Below, piece by piece: positions 35,869 through 45,431 of a DNA stretch of 64,000 nucleotides. The stretch comes from Acidobacteriota bacterium (GTDB lineage: Bacteria > Acidobacteriota > Thermoanaerobaculia > Multivoradales > Multivoraceae), in NCBI GenBank assembly GCA_029263415.1, contig JAJCXN010000001.1:1-64000 (forward strand). Direction: 5' to 3'. A model generated the notes under the pieces. It saw only the letters and a program-made list of their open reading frames with translations, was not told the origin of the DNA and made no database searches. A program made the position numbers and the translations under genes. Position 1 is the first letter of the stretch. Each line of letters starts with the position of its first letter.

Positions 35869-36179
35869 GCTTCTCGATTCGCTTCTTTACAAAGGCCTCT
35901 TCATTGAGAGGATGTCTTTGCGTGATACCTCGCTCTGCCGTGAAAGTGGGCCTACAGAAGGGCCGCCGCCTTTGTAGCCGCCGATTGTGGCGCTAAGTCA
36001 GCGATCGAGCGATGCTCTCGCGATAGAATTGTCGACTCGCGGTGGCGTCTACGGACGCTGCTCCAATGATGGTCGGCGTGACCGCTCTTTTTGTGAGCGC
36101 GGTTGGACATCCGCCCGTGCCACCTGCGGCGTTCGGACCTTTTGGGCGAATGTGGACCGCACTTTCTCAGGAGCCTCTC
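35869..36179 (+). other. 311-base spacer after tRNA-Pro
   Basis: A weak hairpin (CCTCT, six-base loop, AGAGG) lies about 30 bases after the tRNA and could help end its transcript. An open frame without good codon character crosses the second half, but the downstream gene has a clear ribosome binding site and signal peptide at 36180, so this stretch is probably non-coding leader. A TAGAAT box near 36024 might be a -10 element; its -35 is poor. Confidence 0.35.
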
Positions 36180-36983
36180 ATGTTGCAGTTTTCGACTCCG
36201 TCGCAGTCGCCCCAGTTCGCACGCAGCTTGACCGGTCTGGTGCTGGTACTGGCGTTGGCGATTCCGTGCGTTGCCCTGGGTGAGCACCACAATCCTGCGG
36301 CCGAAGGCTTCAATCTCGACGGATCCGATGCGAAGGCCATCGAGGTCGCGGATTCCGTTATGGAAAAGATGGGTGGCCGCGAGGCTTGGGACAAGACGCG
36401 CTATTTGTCTTGGAACTTCTTCGGTCGCCGCACCCACCTTTGGGACAAGTGGACGGGCGCCGTGCGGTTTCAGCAGGGCGACCTATTGGTATTGATGAAC
36501 ATCAACACTCAAGAAGGCGAGGCCTTCAAGGCCGACGAACCACTCTTGGGCGATGATTTGGCAAAGGCTCTAAAGGACGGCTACAACGCGTGGATCAACG
36601 ATTCCTACTGGTTACTGATGCCATACAAGCTCAAGGATTCGGGCGTGACCCTGCGCTACGTGGGCGAGGACGCCATGGAAGACGGGCGCTCGGCGGATGT
36701 GTTGATGCTGACCTTCGAGGGCGTGGGAGTCACTCCGCAGAACAAGTACCACGTGTTTGTAGCGCAAGACACCGGTCTCGTCGAGCAGTGGTCCTTCTTC
36801 AGTTCAGCGGCGGATGAGGAGGCCCGGTTTACTACCCCGTGGGCCAAGTGGCAAAGGCAGGGCAATGTGATGCTCTCAGGCGATCGCGGCCGCTCGCAGC
36901 TCGAAGACATCAATGTATATGAGACCGTGCCGCAGAGTGCGTTCGAGAGTTCGACGCCGATCGACCCGTCGAGTTGGAAATAG
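36180..36983 (+). CDS. Exported protein of unknown function (DUF6503-like)
   Basis: A 267-residue protein with an N-terminal signal peptide (SLTGLVLVLALAIPCVALGEH, about residues 15-35). GGAG lies at good spacing before the ATG at 36180. The pattern ADSVMEKMGGREAWDKTRYLSWNFFGRRTHLWDKWTGAVRFQ followed by alternating beta-strand sequence recalls the DUF6503 group and the LolA/LppX fold, but this is from memory and not certain. No lipobox Cys is seen in the usual place: the Cys in PCVALG falls within the hydrophobic core. It precedes the NfeD and slipin genes, so a membrane or envelope role is plausible. Confidence 0.7.
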   Translation: MLQFSTPSQSPQFARSLTGLVLVLALAIPCVALGEHHNPAAEGFNLDGSDAKAIEVADSVMEKMGGREAWDKTRYLSWNFFGRRTHLWDKWTGAVRFQQGDLLVLMNINTQEGEAFKADEPLLGDDLAKALKDGYNAWINDSYWLLMPYKLKDSGVTLRYVGEDAMEDGRSADVLMLTFEGVGVTPQNKYHVFVAQDTGLVEQWSFFSSAADEEARFTTPWAKWQRQGNVMLSGDRGRSQLEDINVYETVPQSAFESSTPIDPSSWK

Positions 36984-37004
36984 CGACGGAGGTTCGAACG
37001 AACG

Positions 37005-38333
37005 ATGCTCCAGCTCAGGCAGACGCTGCTTTACATGGCTCTAGCAATGTTGGTGGCTGTTGCGGCCAACGGACGTTCTGACGCGGAGCAGGCGTTCATC
37101 GCAGGAACGCCTCGGGTGACGGTGCTTCAGATTGAGAGCATCATTCAGCCGGTCGTCGCTGAGTTCTTGATCGAGCAGTTTGAAGCTGCCGATCAGCGCG
37201 AGGATGCGTTGGTTGTGATTGAACTCAGTACTCCGGGAGGCGTGCTCACGTCGACTCGCCAGATCACATCGGCGATGTTGGAAGCTCAAACTCCAATCGT
37301 CGTGTTCGTCTATCCCCAAGGTGTACATGCGGCCTCGGCCGGGTTCTTTGTTTTAATGGCGGCAGACATCGCGGCAATGGCCCCAGGAACCAACACCGGG
37401 GCAGCTCATCCGGTGGGCGGCAGTGGCGAGGACATTCCTGGAGACATGGGCAACAAGGTGGAGCAGGACACAGCGGCCATGATTCGTTCGCTGGCGAAGG
37501 CGCGCGGTCGCGATGAGACCTTGGCCGAAGAGGCCGTGATTGACAGTAGGTCGTTCTCAGCGAGCGAGGCGCTCGAACTTGGTCTGGTTGACCATATTGC
37601 AGAGGAGTTGGGCCAGTTAATTGAGCGGATCGACGGCACCGTGATTGGCGAGGGCGAAGACTCGATTGTGCTCGAATTGGCGAGAGCCCGTGTCGAACGG
37701 GTGGAGATGACGCCGTTTCAACGCGCGCGCTCAGCGATCGCGGATCCGAACATCGCCTACATGCTGCTGAGTCTGGGTGGCCTGGGCCTCTACTTCGAAT
37801 TCTCGAACCCTGGGGCGAGCTTTCCCGGCGTGCTCGGCGCCATTTGCTTTGTTGTAGGTCTCTATGGAACGTCCGTTCTGCCGGTGAACTATGCGGGACT
37901 CGCCTTGCTTGGGCTTTCCGGCTTCTTCTTTCTAGCAGAGCTCAAAGTGCCCAGTTTTGGCCTGTTCACCTTAGGCGGGGTTACCAGCCTGGTCCTCGGG
38001 TCGCTGATGCTGTTCAGCAGCGCGGATCCGGCGGTGCGAGTCAGCACCAACCTGGTGATCGCACTCGCCGTGGTCGCGCTACTGGTGGCCGGCACGGTTT
38101 CAGTGCTGGTAGTGAAGAGCCGAGGTTCTCGAGTCGCGACCGGCATGGAAGGAATGAAGCACGAGACCGGTACCGTGCGGTCGACGATCGGGCCTACTAC
38201 CGTGGGCAAGGCCTTCTTGCACGGTGAGCTCTGGAACGCGACTAGCGATGTCGAGATTGGGGTGGGGGAAACAATCGAAGTGGTTCGGGTCGACGGACTC
38301 ACGCTTGAGGTCCGACCTCACCAGAATGTTTGA
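37005..38333 (+). CDS. NfeD family membrane protease (long form, ClpP-class domain)
   Basis: A 442-residue long-type NfeD. Signal peptide at about 1-27. A serine protease domain of the S49/ClpP type follows: STPGGVLTSTRQI, Ser111 in HAASAGFFVLMAADIAAMAPGTNTGAAHPV, and candidate base Lys151 in GNKVEQDT. Then come four membrane segments (about 250-365) and a C-terminal OB-fold region (about 385-442, GKAFLHGELWNAT). Long NfeD proteins are known to cut a slipin C-terminus, and a slipin gene lies next. GGAGG precedes the start. Confidence 0.94.
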   Translation: MLQLRQTLLYMALAMLVAVAANGRSDAEQAFIAGTPRVTVLQIESIIQPVVAEFLIEQFEAADQREDALVVIELSTPGGVLTSTRQITSAMLEAQTPIVVFVYPQGVHAASAGFFVLMAADIAAMAPGTNTGAAHPVGGSGEDIPGDMGNKVEQDTAAMIRSLAKARGRDETLAEEAVIDSRSFSASEALELGLVDHIAEELGQLIERIDGTVIGEGEDSIVLELARARVERVEMTPFQRARSAIADPNIAYMLLSLGGLGLYFEFSNPGASFPGVLGAICFVVGLYGTSVLPVNYAGLALLGLSGFFFLAELKVPSFGLFTLGGVTSLVLGSLMLFSSADPAVRVSTNLVIALAVVALLVAGTVSVLVVKSRGSRVATGMEGMKHETGTVRSTIGPTTVGKAFLHGELWNATSDVEIGVGETIEVVRVDGLTLEVRPHQNV

Positions 38334-38464
38334 GATGAGCCAAGTTGCTGCTGCCTAGTGGTCAGCAGCAATGAGTAATTGCCGATAAACTGTTCAAACA
38401 TGGTGGTTTAGAGTTCCCTTTGGGCGGGGGTTCTCGACCGCAAGAGTCTGCCAAGGAGAATCAG

Positions 38465-39289
38465 ATGTTGGGCGGAATCGCATTCGCAGTGATGGCCGCG
38501 GCGATCCTCGTCGTCCGTTGGATTAATGTCCTCGCGGAGTACGAGCGCGGCGTCGTGTTTCGATTGGGTCGACTGTTGCCGGAACCGAAGGGGCCCGGTC
38601 TGGTGCTGGTGGCTTGGCCATTCGATCGGATGGTGAAGGTGTCGCTACGAACCGTTGTGCTGGATGTGCCTGCGCAAGACATCATTACCCGTGACAACGT
38701 CTCCGTGAAGGTCAACGCGGTGGTGTACTTCCGGGTCGTTGCGCCGATCAAGGCGATTGTGGAGGTCGAGAACTTCTTGTACGCGACCAGTCAACTTGCT
38801 CAAACTACGTTGCGTTCGGTGTTAGGTCAAACGGAGCTCGACGAACTGCTGTCGGAACGCGACAAGCTCAACGAGCAACTGCAGACCATCATCGACAAGC
38901 AAACGGATCCTTGGGGCGTGAAGGTTTCTCTGGTTGAGGTCAAGCATGTTGATCTCCCGCAGGAAATGCAGCGCGCGATGGCCAAGCAGGCCGAAGCCGA
39001 GCGCGAGAAGCGAGCGAAGGTCATCCATGCCAGTGGCGAGTTGCAGGCCTCATCGGCACTTTCTGAGGCTGCCACAGCGATGAGCGCCAACCCAACTACG
39101 CTTCAGCTGCGATATCTGCAAACACTTGCTGACATCGCCACTGAGCGGAATTCCACGATTCTCTTCCCGCTGCCCCTTGAACTATTCCGTGCGTTCATGC
39201 CGACCCCGACCCCGGCACCGGCACCGAGCGAGCAAGCGGCTCCGCCCGCTGCCAGGATGGGTGTCTCGGACACGGACTCTTCGGAATAG
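38465..39289 (+). CDS. Slipin (stomatin/prohibitin-like SPFH protein)
   Basis: A 274-residue SPFH protein with a single N-terminal membrane segment ([20 protein letters not shown]). The core is [67 protein letters not shown] coiled coil ([26 protein letters not shown]) and then [29 protein letters not shown] follow. The last 30 residues are Pro/Ala-rich ([16 protein letters not shown]). The ATG at 38465 with AAGGAG upstream is preferred. Slipins form membrane assemblies and are the partners of NfeD. Confidence 0.94.
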   Translation: MLGGIAFAVMAAAILVVRWINVLAEYERGVVFRLGRLLPEPKGPGLVLVAWPFDRMVKVSLRTVVLDVPAQDIITRDNVSVKVNAVVYFRVVAPIKAIVEVENFLYATSQLAQTTLRSVLGQTELDELLSERDKLNEQLQTIIDKQTDPWGVKVSLVEVKHVDLPQEMQRAMAKQAEAEREKRAKVIHASGELQASSALSEAATAMSANPTTLQLRYLQTLADIATERNSTILFPLPLELFRAFMPTPTPAPAPSEQAAPPAARMGVSDTDSSE

Positions 39290-39359
39290 CCAAACCTTCG
39301 ACCTGTTGTCTCAAGGGCGAATAGGTCTCTCTCAGTTACGCCACCCAAATCCCAAAACG

Positions 39360-40109
39360 ATGAATGATTCTTACGAACGTAGCTACTACGAAATCGCCTT
39401 GACCAATAACCAGGTGCTGTCAGCATTGGCGGTCCTGTTGCTGTGCCTTCTCGGTTCCTTTGTCGCCGGGATGTGGGTCGCACGTGAAGCCGGCAGCCCG
39501 GAGGATCTTGGCACTCTAGTTGCCGTGACAACCGAGCCTGAGAGCACCGACGAATCAGCGGGCAGTGAATTTCAGTTCTTTCGTCGCGCGGGGAGCGACG
39601 GGGACTCTGCCTCCGCCGCTCAAGAGGGCGCTGGTAGCACTCAGGCTCCGACCATCGCCAACCAGGCCAAGGAGCCTGCCGTCGAGCCGATCGCCCGCAC
39701 TGTGACGCCAGTTGAGATTGCTACCGCTGGTGAGCCCGAAGCGGAGGCGCCGCAGCCATTCCGTCAGGCGGTGACGCCTGCTCTCGTGGAACGGGAACCT
39801 TCCGCGCTTGTAGAAACAGAGCGCAAGACGACTCCGGAACCTAGTCAACAGGCCACTGACCCATTCCCGGTTGGGCAGGAACTGGTGATTCAGGTGCTGT
39901 CGAGCTCTGATCAAGAGCAGGCCGGTAAGACAGCTGATCAACTCAGGGGCTCGGGGTATCGTGCCTTCCTATCTTCGGCGCTGGTCGAAGGACGGACGAT
40001 GTACCGCGTACGAGTCGGCCCCTATTCTGACCAGACGCAGGCCGAAGATGCTGCGCAGAAGATCAAGAGACAGTTCCGGCTCAATACCTGGATCACCCCG
40101 CGCAGTTGA
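39360..40109 (+). CDS. SPOR-domain membrane protein
   Basis: A 249-residue protein with a short cytosolic N-terminus, one membrane segment (about residues 17-38, LSALAVLLLCLLGSFVAGMWV), a long Pro/Glu/Ala-rich periplasmic linker and a C-terminal SPOR domain (about 175-249, FPVGQELVIQVLSSSDQEQAGKTADQLRGSGYRAFL, then MYRVRVGPYSDQTQAEDAAQKI). SPOR domains bind denuded septal peptidoglycan, so a role at the division site, as for FtsN or DamX, is likely. The ribosome binding site is weak. The lnt start overlaps its stop as TTGA. Confidence 0.9.
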   Translation: MNDSYERSYYEIALTNNQVLSALAVLLLCLLGSFVAGMWVAREAGSPEDLGTLVAVTTEPESTDESAGSEFQFFRRAGSDGDSASAAQEGAGSTQAPTIANQAKEPAVEPIARTVTPVEIATAGEPEAEAPQPFRQAVTPALVEREPSALVETERKTTPEPSQQATDPFPVGQELVIQVLSSSDQEQAGKTADQLRGSGYRAFLSSALVEGRTMYRVRVGPYSDQTQAEDAAQKIKRQFRLNTWITPRS

Positions 40110-41770
40110 GTTCGCCTGAGGGCGGTCGCAAGCGACCCTTTTGGGGTGAGTTGGCTCAGACGGTTGGTTTGTTCGCATGCGTTGGCCTGCTGCAAACGCT
40201 GTGTTTTGACGTGGTGCCTTCGGTCTGGCTTCCCTGGATCAGCTGGGCACCACTAGTGTGGCTGGCTGTTCATAGCCGTTGGTCTTTGCGCCGACGCTTG
40301 CTTGCAGCCTGGGCTTGCGGGACCGTCTTTTGGATCGTCAATGTCTCGTGGATCGCACATACCATTGGCCTTCATGGCGGCTTGCCACGGTGGGTCGGCG
40401 CAGCGCTTTTGACTCTACTCGCGCTCTATATGGGGCTCTACTGGGTAGGGTTCGTGACGTTGGGAACTCTGCTTCGCGGTCGAGCGCGCGAGGTCGGGTT
40501 CTGGAACCGGTTGATGCAGGCCGGTGCACTTGCTGGAGTGTGGGTTGTGCTCGAGATTGCGCGCGAGTGGGTGTTCACCGGGTTTCCGTGGTCGCCCTTG
40601 GGTGAGTCGTTGGTACGCGTCCCAGGCGCTCTGGATGCCGCGCCTTGGCTTGGGTCGAGAGGCTTGTCGTTGCTGGTGCTGTTGGTTAATGCGGTGGTCG
40701 CTCAAACGGTGGTCGACGAAGTAGGCGGTCGCCAGCGCAGCCGGGCGCTGCTTGTAACAGTGGTTGCTGGCACGTGTTTGGTCTTAGGCGTGGCGTTCCT
40801 CGGTGGCGCCGAAAGCAAGCAGGACTCGATCCTCGAGGCGAGAGACTCGGCGCTAGGTGCGGACTCTTTGCCCGTGCGCATCGTCCAACCCAACGTGCCG
40901 ATCGCACCGCCAGCTACGGAGGTGGTTGAGAACTACCAGCGCCTGTTGCGCTTGTCCGAATGTGGTGCACTGGATGAACTAATCGTGTGGCCAGAGAGCG
41001 CGGCGTACCCCTTTTCCTGGCAGCAGGCATCGCTTCGCCGCGACGTTCTCTCGGCAGTTGGAACGCGGTGCGCACTGTTGTTCAACAGTGCTGTCCGAGT
41101 GGAGAAGCCTGATCGCTCGATTGGATACACCAACACTGCGATGTTGGCCACGTTATCGCCTGATGCAAGCTCAGAGCTGATGCTCCAGAGCTACGACAAG
41201 ATCCACCTGGTTCCTTATGGGGAATTCATTCCGCTCAAGGAACTACTACCCTTCGTTGGTCAGCTCGCACGCAACGTTGGTGAGTTTGAGCGCGGCGAGC
41301 AGTTCTCGCTGTTGCGTTGGCGAGATGCCGTCCTGGGAGTGTCAATTTGCTTCGAAGTGCTCTTTCCCAAGGAAGTTGCAGAGCGCGTTCGCGACGGCGC
41401 CACGGCGCTTCTGACCTTGACCAATGACGCCTGGTTCGGGAACACACGCGCGCCCCACCAGCATCTGGTCTCCGCGCGCTTTAGAGCTGCAGAGAACCAG
41501 CGGCCCATGGTGTTCGCCGCGGTCACCGGAACTTCGGCTGCGATCGACACAAGCGGCCGGGTTGTTAAGAGTCTCCCTGTGGGGGTCGTGGGCACTCTTG
41601 AAGTCGATCTAATCCGCGATCTCGGACACCGAGTTGCAGACCCAGGCCTGCCGACCACGATCTACACGCGCTATCCCTGGCTTGCTGATGTGCTCGCGCT
41701 GCTACTCTTTGGGTCAGGCCTAGTGCACCAGCGATGGCGCTCCAAAGCAATGCCAACGAGACCACAATAG
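40106..41770 (+). CDS. lnt: Apolipoprotein N-acyltransferase
   Basis: Adds the third acyl chain to bacterial lipoproteins in the inner membrane; 554 residues from a TTG overlapping the previous stop. The N-terminal half has about six membrane segments. The nitrilase-type domain keeps the triad: Glu in VWPESAAYPF (about 295), Lys in YDKIHLVPYGEFIPL (about 364) and Cys in GVSICFEVLFP (about 414). The later TNDAWFGNTRAPHQHL and RAAENQRPM are diagnostic. The prfB GTG overlaps its TAG stop by one base. Confidence 0.96.
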   Translation: MSSPEGGRKRPFWGELAQTVGLFACVGLLQTLCFDVVPSVWLPWISWAPLVWLAVHSRWSLRRRLLAAWACGTVFWIVNVSWIAHTIGLHGGLPRWVGAALLTLLALYMGLYWVGFVTLGTLLRGRAREVGFWNRLMQAGALAGVWVVLEIAREWVFTGFPWSPLGESLVRVPGALDAAPWLGSRGLSLLVLLVNAVVAQTVVDEVGGRQRSRALLVTVVAGTCLVLGVAFLGGAESKQDSILEARDSALGADSLPVRIVQPNVPIAPPATEVVENYQRLLRLSECGALDELIVWPESAAYPFSWQQASLRRDVLSAVGTRCALLFNSAVRVEKPDRSIGYTNTAMLATLSPDASSELMLQSYDKIHLVPYGEFIPLKELLPFVGQLARNVGEFERGEQFSLLRWRDAVLGVSICFEVLFPKEVAERVRDGATALLTLTNDAWFGNTRAPHQHLVSARFRAAENQRPMVFAAVTGTSAAIDTSGRVVKSLPVGVVGTLEVDLIRDLGHRVADPGLPTTIYTRYPWLADVLALLLFGSGLVHQRWRSKAMPTRPQ

Positions 41771-42895
41771 TGACCGATCAGACAGCGACCAACAGTGAAA
41801 CGAGTTCGGTCCTCGAGCGACTAGGGCAGCGGCTCGAAGTGCTCAGGGGGTATCTTTGACGAGGCCCAACTGAAGGAAGACCTAGGCTCCATCGATCACG
41901 AAATGCAGCAGCCGGGTTTCTGGGATAATCCCGAAGTGGGCGCTCCTCTCGTGCAACGACGACGGGCGCTCGAGCGCCGACTCGAAACCGTCGACCAGCT
42001 CGATGAGGACGCCACTGAGATTGAGGCGTGGCGCGAACTGCTCGCCGAGGGTGAAGCCGATGGCGAGGTGGCGGCGCTGATCACGCGGGTGGATGCGGCG
42101 CTTGCGACGCTTGATCTCGAACTCAAGCTGTCCGGCGAGAACGACGCCAACAACGCCATCTTTTCGATTCATCCTGGTGCCGGCGGCACCGAGTCGCAGG
42201 ACTGGGCGGAGATGCTCTTGCGCATGTATTTGCGTTTCGCCGAACAGAGCAAATTCGAAGTGGAGATCCTAGAGCACCAGTCAGGTGAAGAGGCGGGTTT
42301 GAAGTCGGCCACGATCGCGGTTCGCGGCGAGTACGCCTATGGCTACATGAAGGGCGAGAGCGGTGTGCATCGGCTGGTACGTATATCGCCTTTTGACGCT
42401 GCCAAGCGGCGCCACACGTCATTTGCGTCGATGAGCGTGGTGCCTGAAGTTGATGACGACGTGGTCATTGACATTGACGAGAAGGAGCTGCGTATCGACA
42501 CCTATCGCTCCTCAGGCGCCGGCGGTCAACACGTCAATGTCACCGATTCCGCAGTGCGCATCACCCACCTGCCGACCGGCGTGGTTGCGAGCTGCCAGAA
42601 CGAGCGGAGTCAACACAAGAACAAAGCAACGGCGATGAAGATCCTGCGGGCTCGTCTGTACGATCGCGAAATGAAGGCGCGCGCAGACGAAAAGGACAGG
42701 CTCGAAGGCGAGAAGATGGAGATCGGGTTTGGGAGCCAGATCCGCAGTTATGTCTTGCATCCTTATCGCATGGTGAAAGATCACCGAACCGACTTCGAGG
42801 TGGGCGACGCGGACCGAGTGCTGGATGGCGAGTTGAAGCCGTTCATCGAGGCCTACCTCAAGAGCCAACTTAGCACCGCAGGCGCAGATGGCTGA
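41770..42895 (+). CDS. prfB: Peptide chain release factor 2, with programmed +1 frameshift
   Basis: RF2, about 374 residues, recognises UGA and UAA stops. It is read in two frames. The first frame starts at the GTG at 41770 and gives VTDQTATNSETSS to LRGYL, then meets an in-frame TGA at 41857. A +1 shift continues as DEAQLKEDLGSIDHEMQQPGFWDN to the stop at 42895. The second frame holds the SPF recognition motif (RISPFDAAKRR), GGQ in SSGAGGQHVNVTDSAVR and the rest of domain 3. Annotators may wrongly start it at the ATG at 41903. It overlaps the downstream glycosyltransferase gene by 8 bases. Confidence 0.95.
41845..41860 (+). promoter_or_regulatory. Programmed frameshift site in prfB
   Basis: AGGGGG TAT CTT TGA C at 41845-41860. 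This is the classic RF2 autoregulation signal: an internal Shine-Dalgarno-like AGGGGG, three bases later the slippery CTT codon and then UGA followed by C, a poor termination context. It is the same arrangement as in E. coli prfB. Low RF2 lets the ribosome slip +1 and complete the protein. Confidence 0.97.
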
Positions 42896-44612
42896 TCCCC
42901 GTGTCGAGACAGCCGGGCTCGAGCCTGGGACCGACGCTAGCCCCCGCTTGAGTCCGCTGAGTATCGACTATGTCTCGCCACTGCCTCCGGTGAGATCGGG
43001 CATCGCCGACTACAGCGTCGATCTGCTCCAAGCGTTGCAGGCGCTCGAGGAACCCGGAGTGAGGCTGCGCATTGCTTCGGTGCCCGAGCAGCCCTGTGAC
43101 GATGACGTTCTGAGCGAGTGGCAGCGCGTTGCTTTCGATCAGATCGGTAGTGAGGGCCACGTCCCGGTGTACCACATGGGCAACAACACCTACCACGAGC
43201 CGATTTACAACGCGGCCTTGGAGCGTCCCGGCATAGTGGTTCTGCACGATGTGTTCTTGCACCACCTCCTGCAGGACCGGACACTCGCTAAGACCGGCGG
43301 CGTTGATGCCTACATCGGCGAGCTCACCGCAGACCATGGCTGGGTTGGCGCGGCAGTGGCCCTGCCACCGAGATGGTCGGGCTTCGGGCGAGCTGGGTTG
43401 TTCGCGTTGCCGGCACATCGAACGCTCCTTGAGTGTCAACTCGGCGTGGTGGTGCATAGTGAATGGGCGCGGCGTTTCCTCCTGTCAGAAGGGATCACCC
43501 GGCCGATTGTGCGGGTGCCGATGGTCATGCCGGTCCCGGAGTTGACCGCGGAGCTAGAGGATCGCGCCTCGTCTTTGCTCAGTTCATGGGGGGTTCCAAA
43601 GGGAGCCTTCGTCCTTGGTTCGTTCGGCTTTCAAACCCCGATCAAACGCACCTCAACGGCGATCCGCGCGTTGGCACAGCCAGGTCTTGAGCAGCTTCAC
43701 CTGGTCGTCGGAGGTGAAGTCAGCGTGGGAGTGGATCTCGTCGCTATGGCCGACGATTTGGGTGTCTCGGAACGGGTGCACCTGGTGGGCTTCTTGCCCG
43801 GCGAGCTATTCTCCGCCGCCATCCGAGCGTGCGATCTGAGTGTCAACCTGCGTTATCCGACCGCGGGCGAGACCTCGGCTTCCCTGCTCCGGGTTCTAGC
43901 ACTCGGCCGCGGGGCGATTGTGTCGGACTACGCTCAGTTTCGCGACTTCTCTCACGACCTTGTGGTGCGCTTGCCACTAGGTGACGACCCTCAGGATCCA
44001 TCGCCGGAGAGCCAGGAGGTGCTCTGCCTGGCAACCGAACTGCGTCGACTAGTTGCCGATCGCGACCGAGTGCGCGTTATGGGTTCAGCGGCACGAGACT
44101 TTGTTCTGGGTGAACACAGGCCGCACAAGGCGGCTGCAGCTTTCGCAGCAGCACTTCAGGCATTGGCGGATCCCGGGGTCCTGGGTGAGTCGCTTGCGCT
44201 GGGCTCCCACAGTGATGAGCCCAGGCGACCGTCGACCCTGACCTGGGGCCGTCTGGAAAGTTCATTGAAGGTGAGTGGAGTCGACGGCTGGCTGCCAGGT
44301 GAGCTGCGGACCATTGAGATCGAGTTGGAAAACCAGTCGTTCGCTCGGTTCCTCGCCGCCAAGCAGGGTGCAGGCGGCGTCATGCTCGAAGTACGGTTGC
44401 TCGGTCTGCGGGATGGCAGCGTTTGCGACTTCCTCGAGGGAAGGCCGTGGCTTGCATTGCTACGCGACCTTGAGCCTGGCGAGAGTTGCACAATGACCTG
44501 CACGCTGCGCCGGCCGCTGGTCTCGACCGACCTGGAGATCGAACCATATGTGGTTGGCGGTCGCGGTTTCTCCAGGTGTCGCGGCGCTCGCTACCACAGA
44601 CACTTCGCCTGA
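42888..44612 (+). CDS. Glycosyltransferase, GT4-like, with C-terminal extra domain
   Basis: A 574-residue cytosolic glycosyltransferase. The N-terminal Rossmann domain opens LSIDYVSPLPPVRSGIADYSVDLLQAL, typical of GT-B enzymes acting on nucleotide sugars, and has YHMGNNTYHEPIY (about 100). The donor-binding half contains GSFGFQTPIKRTSTAIRAL and VHLVGFLPGELFSAAIRACDLSVNLRYPTAGETSASLLRVLALGRG, a variant of the GT4 EX7E motif. From about residue 450 to the end comes an unrelated segment with beta-strand character (ELRTIEIELENQSFARFLAAKQGAGGVMLEVRL), which may bind sugar. The acceptor is unknown. The ATG lies inside prfB. Confidence 0.85.
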   Translation: MADPRVETAGLEPGTDASPRLSPLSIDYVSPLPPVRSGIADYSVDLLQALQALEEPGVRLRIASVPEQPCDDDVLSEWQRVAFDQIGSEGHVPVYHMGNNTYHEPIYNAALERPGIVVLHDVFLHHLLQDRTLAKTGGVDAYIGELTADHGWVGAAVALPPRWSGFGRAGLFALPAHRTLLECQLGVVVHSEWARRFLLSEGITRPIVRVPMVMPVPELTAELEDRASSLLSSWGVPKGAFVLGSFGFQTPIKRTSTAIRALAQPGLEQLHLVVGGEVSVGVDLVAMADDLGVSERVHLVGFLPGELFSAAIRACDLSVNLRYPTAGETSASLLRVLALGRGAIVSDYAQFRDFSHDLVVRLPLGDDPQDPSPESQEVLCLATELRRLVADRDRVRVMGSAARDFVLGEHRPHKAAAAFAAALQALADPGVLGESLALGSHSDEPRRPSTLTWGRLESSLKVSGVDGWLPGELRTIEIELENQSFARFLAAKQGAGGVMLEVRLLGLRDGSVCDFLEGRPWLALLRDLEPGESCTMTCTLRRPLVSTDLEIEPYVVGGRGFSRCRGARYHRHFA

Positions 44613-44692
44613 CCTCAGCAGCGCTTCCGGCGATATCATCCGACAACTGCTCTCAGCTTTGCAGCATCCGACAACACTCTTTGGAAACTCCT

Positions 44693-45340
44693 GTGACCCG
44701 CCACGACAGCGATTCTCTCAACGGCCATCCCGACGGTTCAAGTTCGGACAACGGCGGCTCAGGTGCCAGCCATCCGCCGAGTTGGATCCTTGACCTGCGC
44801 GCTCGACTCGAGGGGACGAAGGCGCGCCTGCCCGAGCGGGACGACCGGATCGTTTTTCTGGTTCCGTTGTTCGTCGACGCTGGTGGTCTTTGGACTGTTC
44901 TGGGTGAAGACACAGTGACCGATGAGGGTGCTCTCGCGCGCACCAGTTTCCCGGCCGCGAGTTTGGGCGTCGATGAGCCGGCGTGGCCGGCCGCCGCTGC
45001 GTTGATCGACGAGGTCTTGGGGATCGATGTTAATCATGGTCTCCAGATTGGCGAGTTGCCCGAGCTACGGACACTCGGAGGCTTACGAGTTCTGCCGTTG
45101 GTGGTGGCAATTCCCCGTCCCGAGATGGCCGGCCGAACCCTGAGCGTGACCACCGAGGGTGGACTAGCCTTGTTTCCTTTGCACATCATGAGCCTGCTAG
45201 AGCCTCAGCAGAACCGACGTCAGTTGATGGAGTTGCCGGGCGGGCCGGTGGAGGTCGACGTGATCACCATTGACGACCACCAGCTCTGGGGGCCGTCGCT
45301 TGAAGTCTTAGAGGCTTTGGTGGCCGTACTCGCCACTTGA
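44693..45340 (+). CDS. Nudix-fold protein lacking the Nudix box (CoA pyrophosphatase-like)
   Basis: A 215-residue protein from a GTG with GGAAA upstream. The sequence DRIVFLVPLFVDAGGLWTVLGEDTVTDEGALARTSFPAASLGV followed by ELPELRTLGGLRVLPLVVAI aligns by eye with CoA-pyrophosphatase-type Nudix enzymes, which have the pattern SFPGGRVEPGD and LTPTGFRVTPV. Where the catalytic GX5EX7REUXEEXGU should be, it has SLGVDEPAWPAAAALIDEVLGI, so the Gly pair and metal-binding Glu residues are missing. It is thus probably not a hydrolase. The first 30 residues are Ser/Gly/Asp-rich and disordered. Its partner or ligand is unknown. Confidence 0.65.
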   Translation: MTRHDSDSLNGHPDGSSSDNGGSGASHPPSWILDLRARLEGTKARLPERDDRIVFLVPLFVDAGGLWTVLGEDTVTDEGALARTSFPAASLGVDEPAWPAAAALIDEVLGIDVNHGLQIGELPELRTLGGLRVLPLVVAIPRPEMAGRTLSVTTEGGLALFPLHIMSLLEPQQNRRQLMELPGGPVEVDVITIDDHQLWGPSLEVLEALVAVLAT

Positions 45341-45431
45341 CCAGCGCTTTGAAGCCGGTGGTGCACAGACGATGGTTCAAGCTCCGCCGCGCGGGGCACA
45401 GGCCGCTGCTTAGGCGCGGCTACAAACAGCT

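Noticed and set aside
36042-36179. An extended N-terminus for the exported protein at 36180
   Set aside because: The ATG at 36180 has GGAG at proper spacing and is followed at once by a signal peptide; an upstream start would bury that signal.
41770-41902. The in-frame TGA in prfB taken as a pseudogene or sequencing error
   Set aside because: The stop is embedded in the exact RF2 frameshift signal (AGGGGG, CTT, TGA C), and the rest of the gene is intact.
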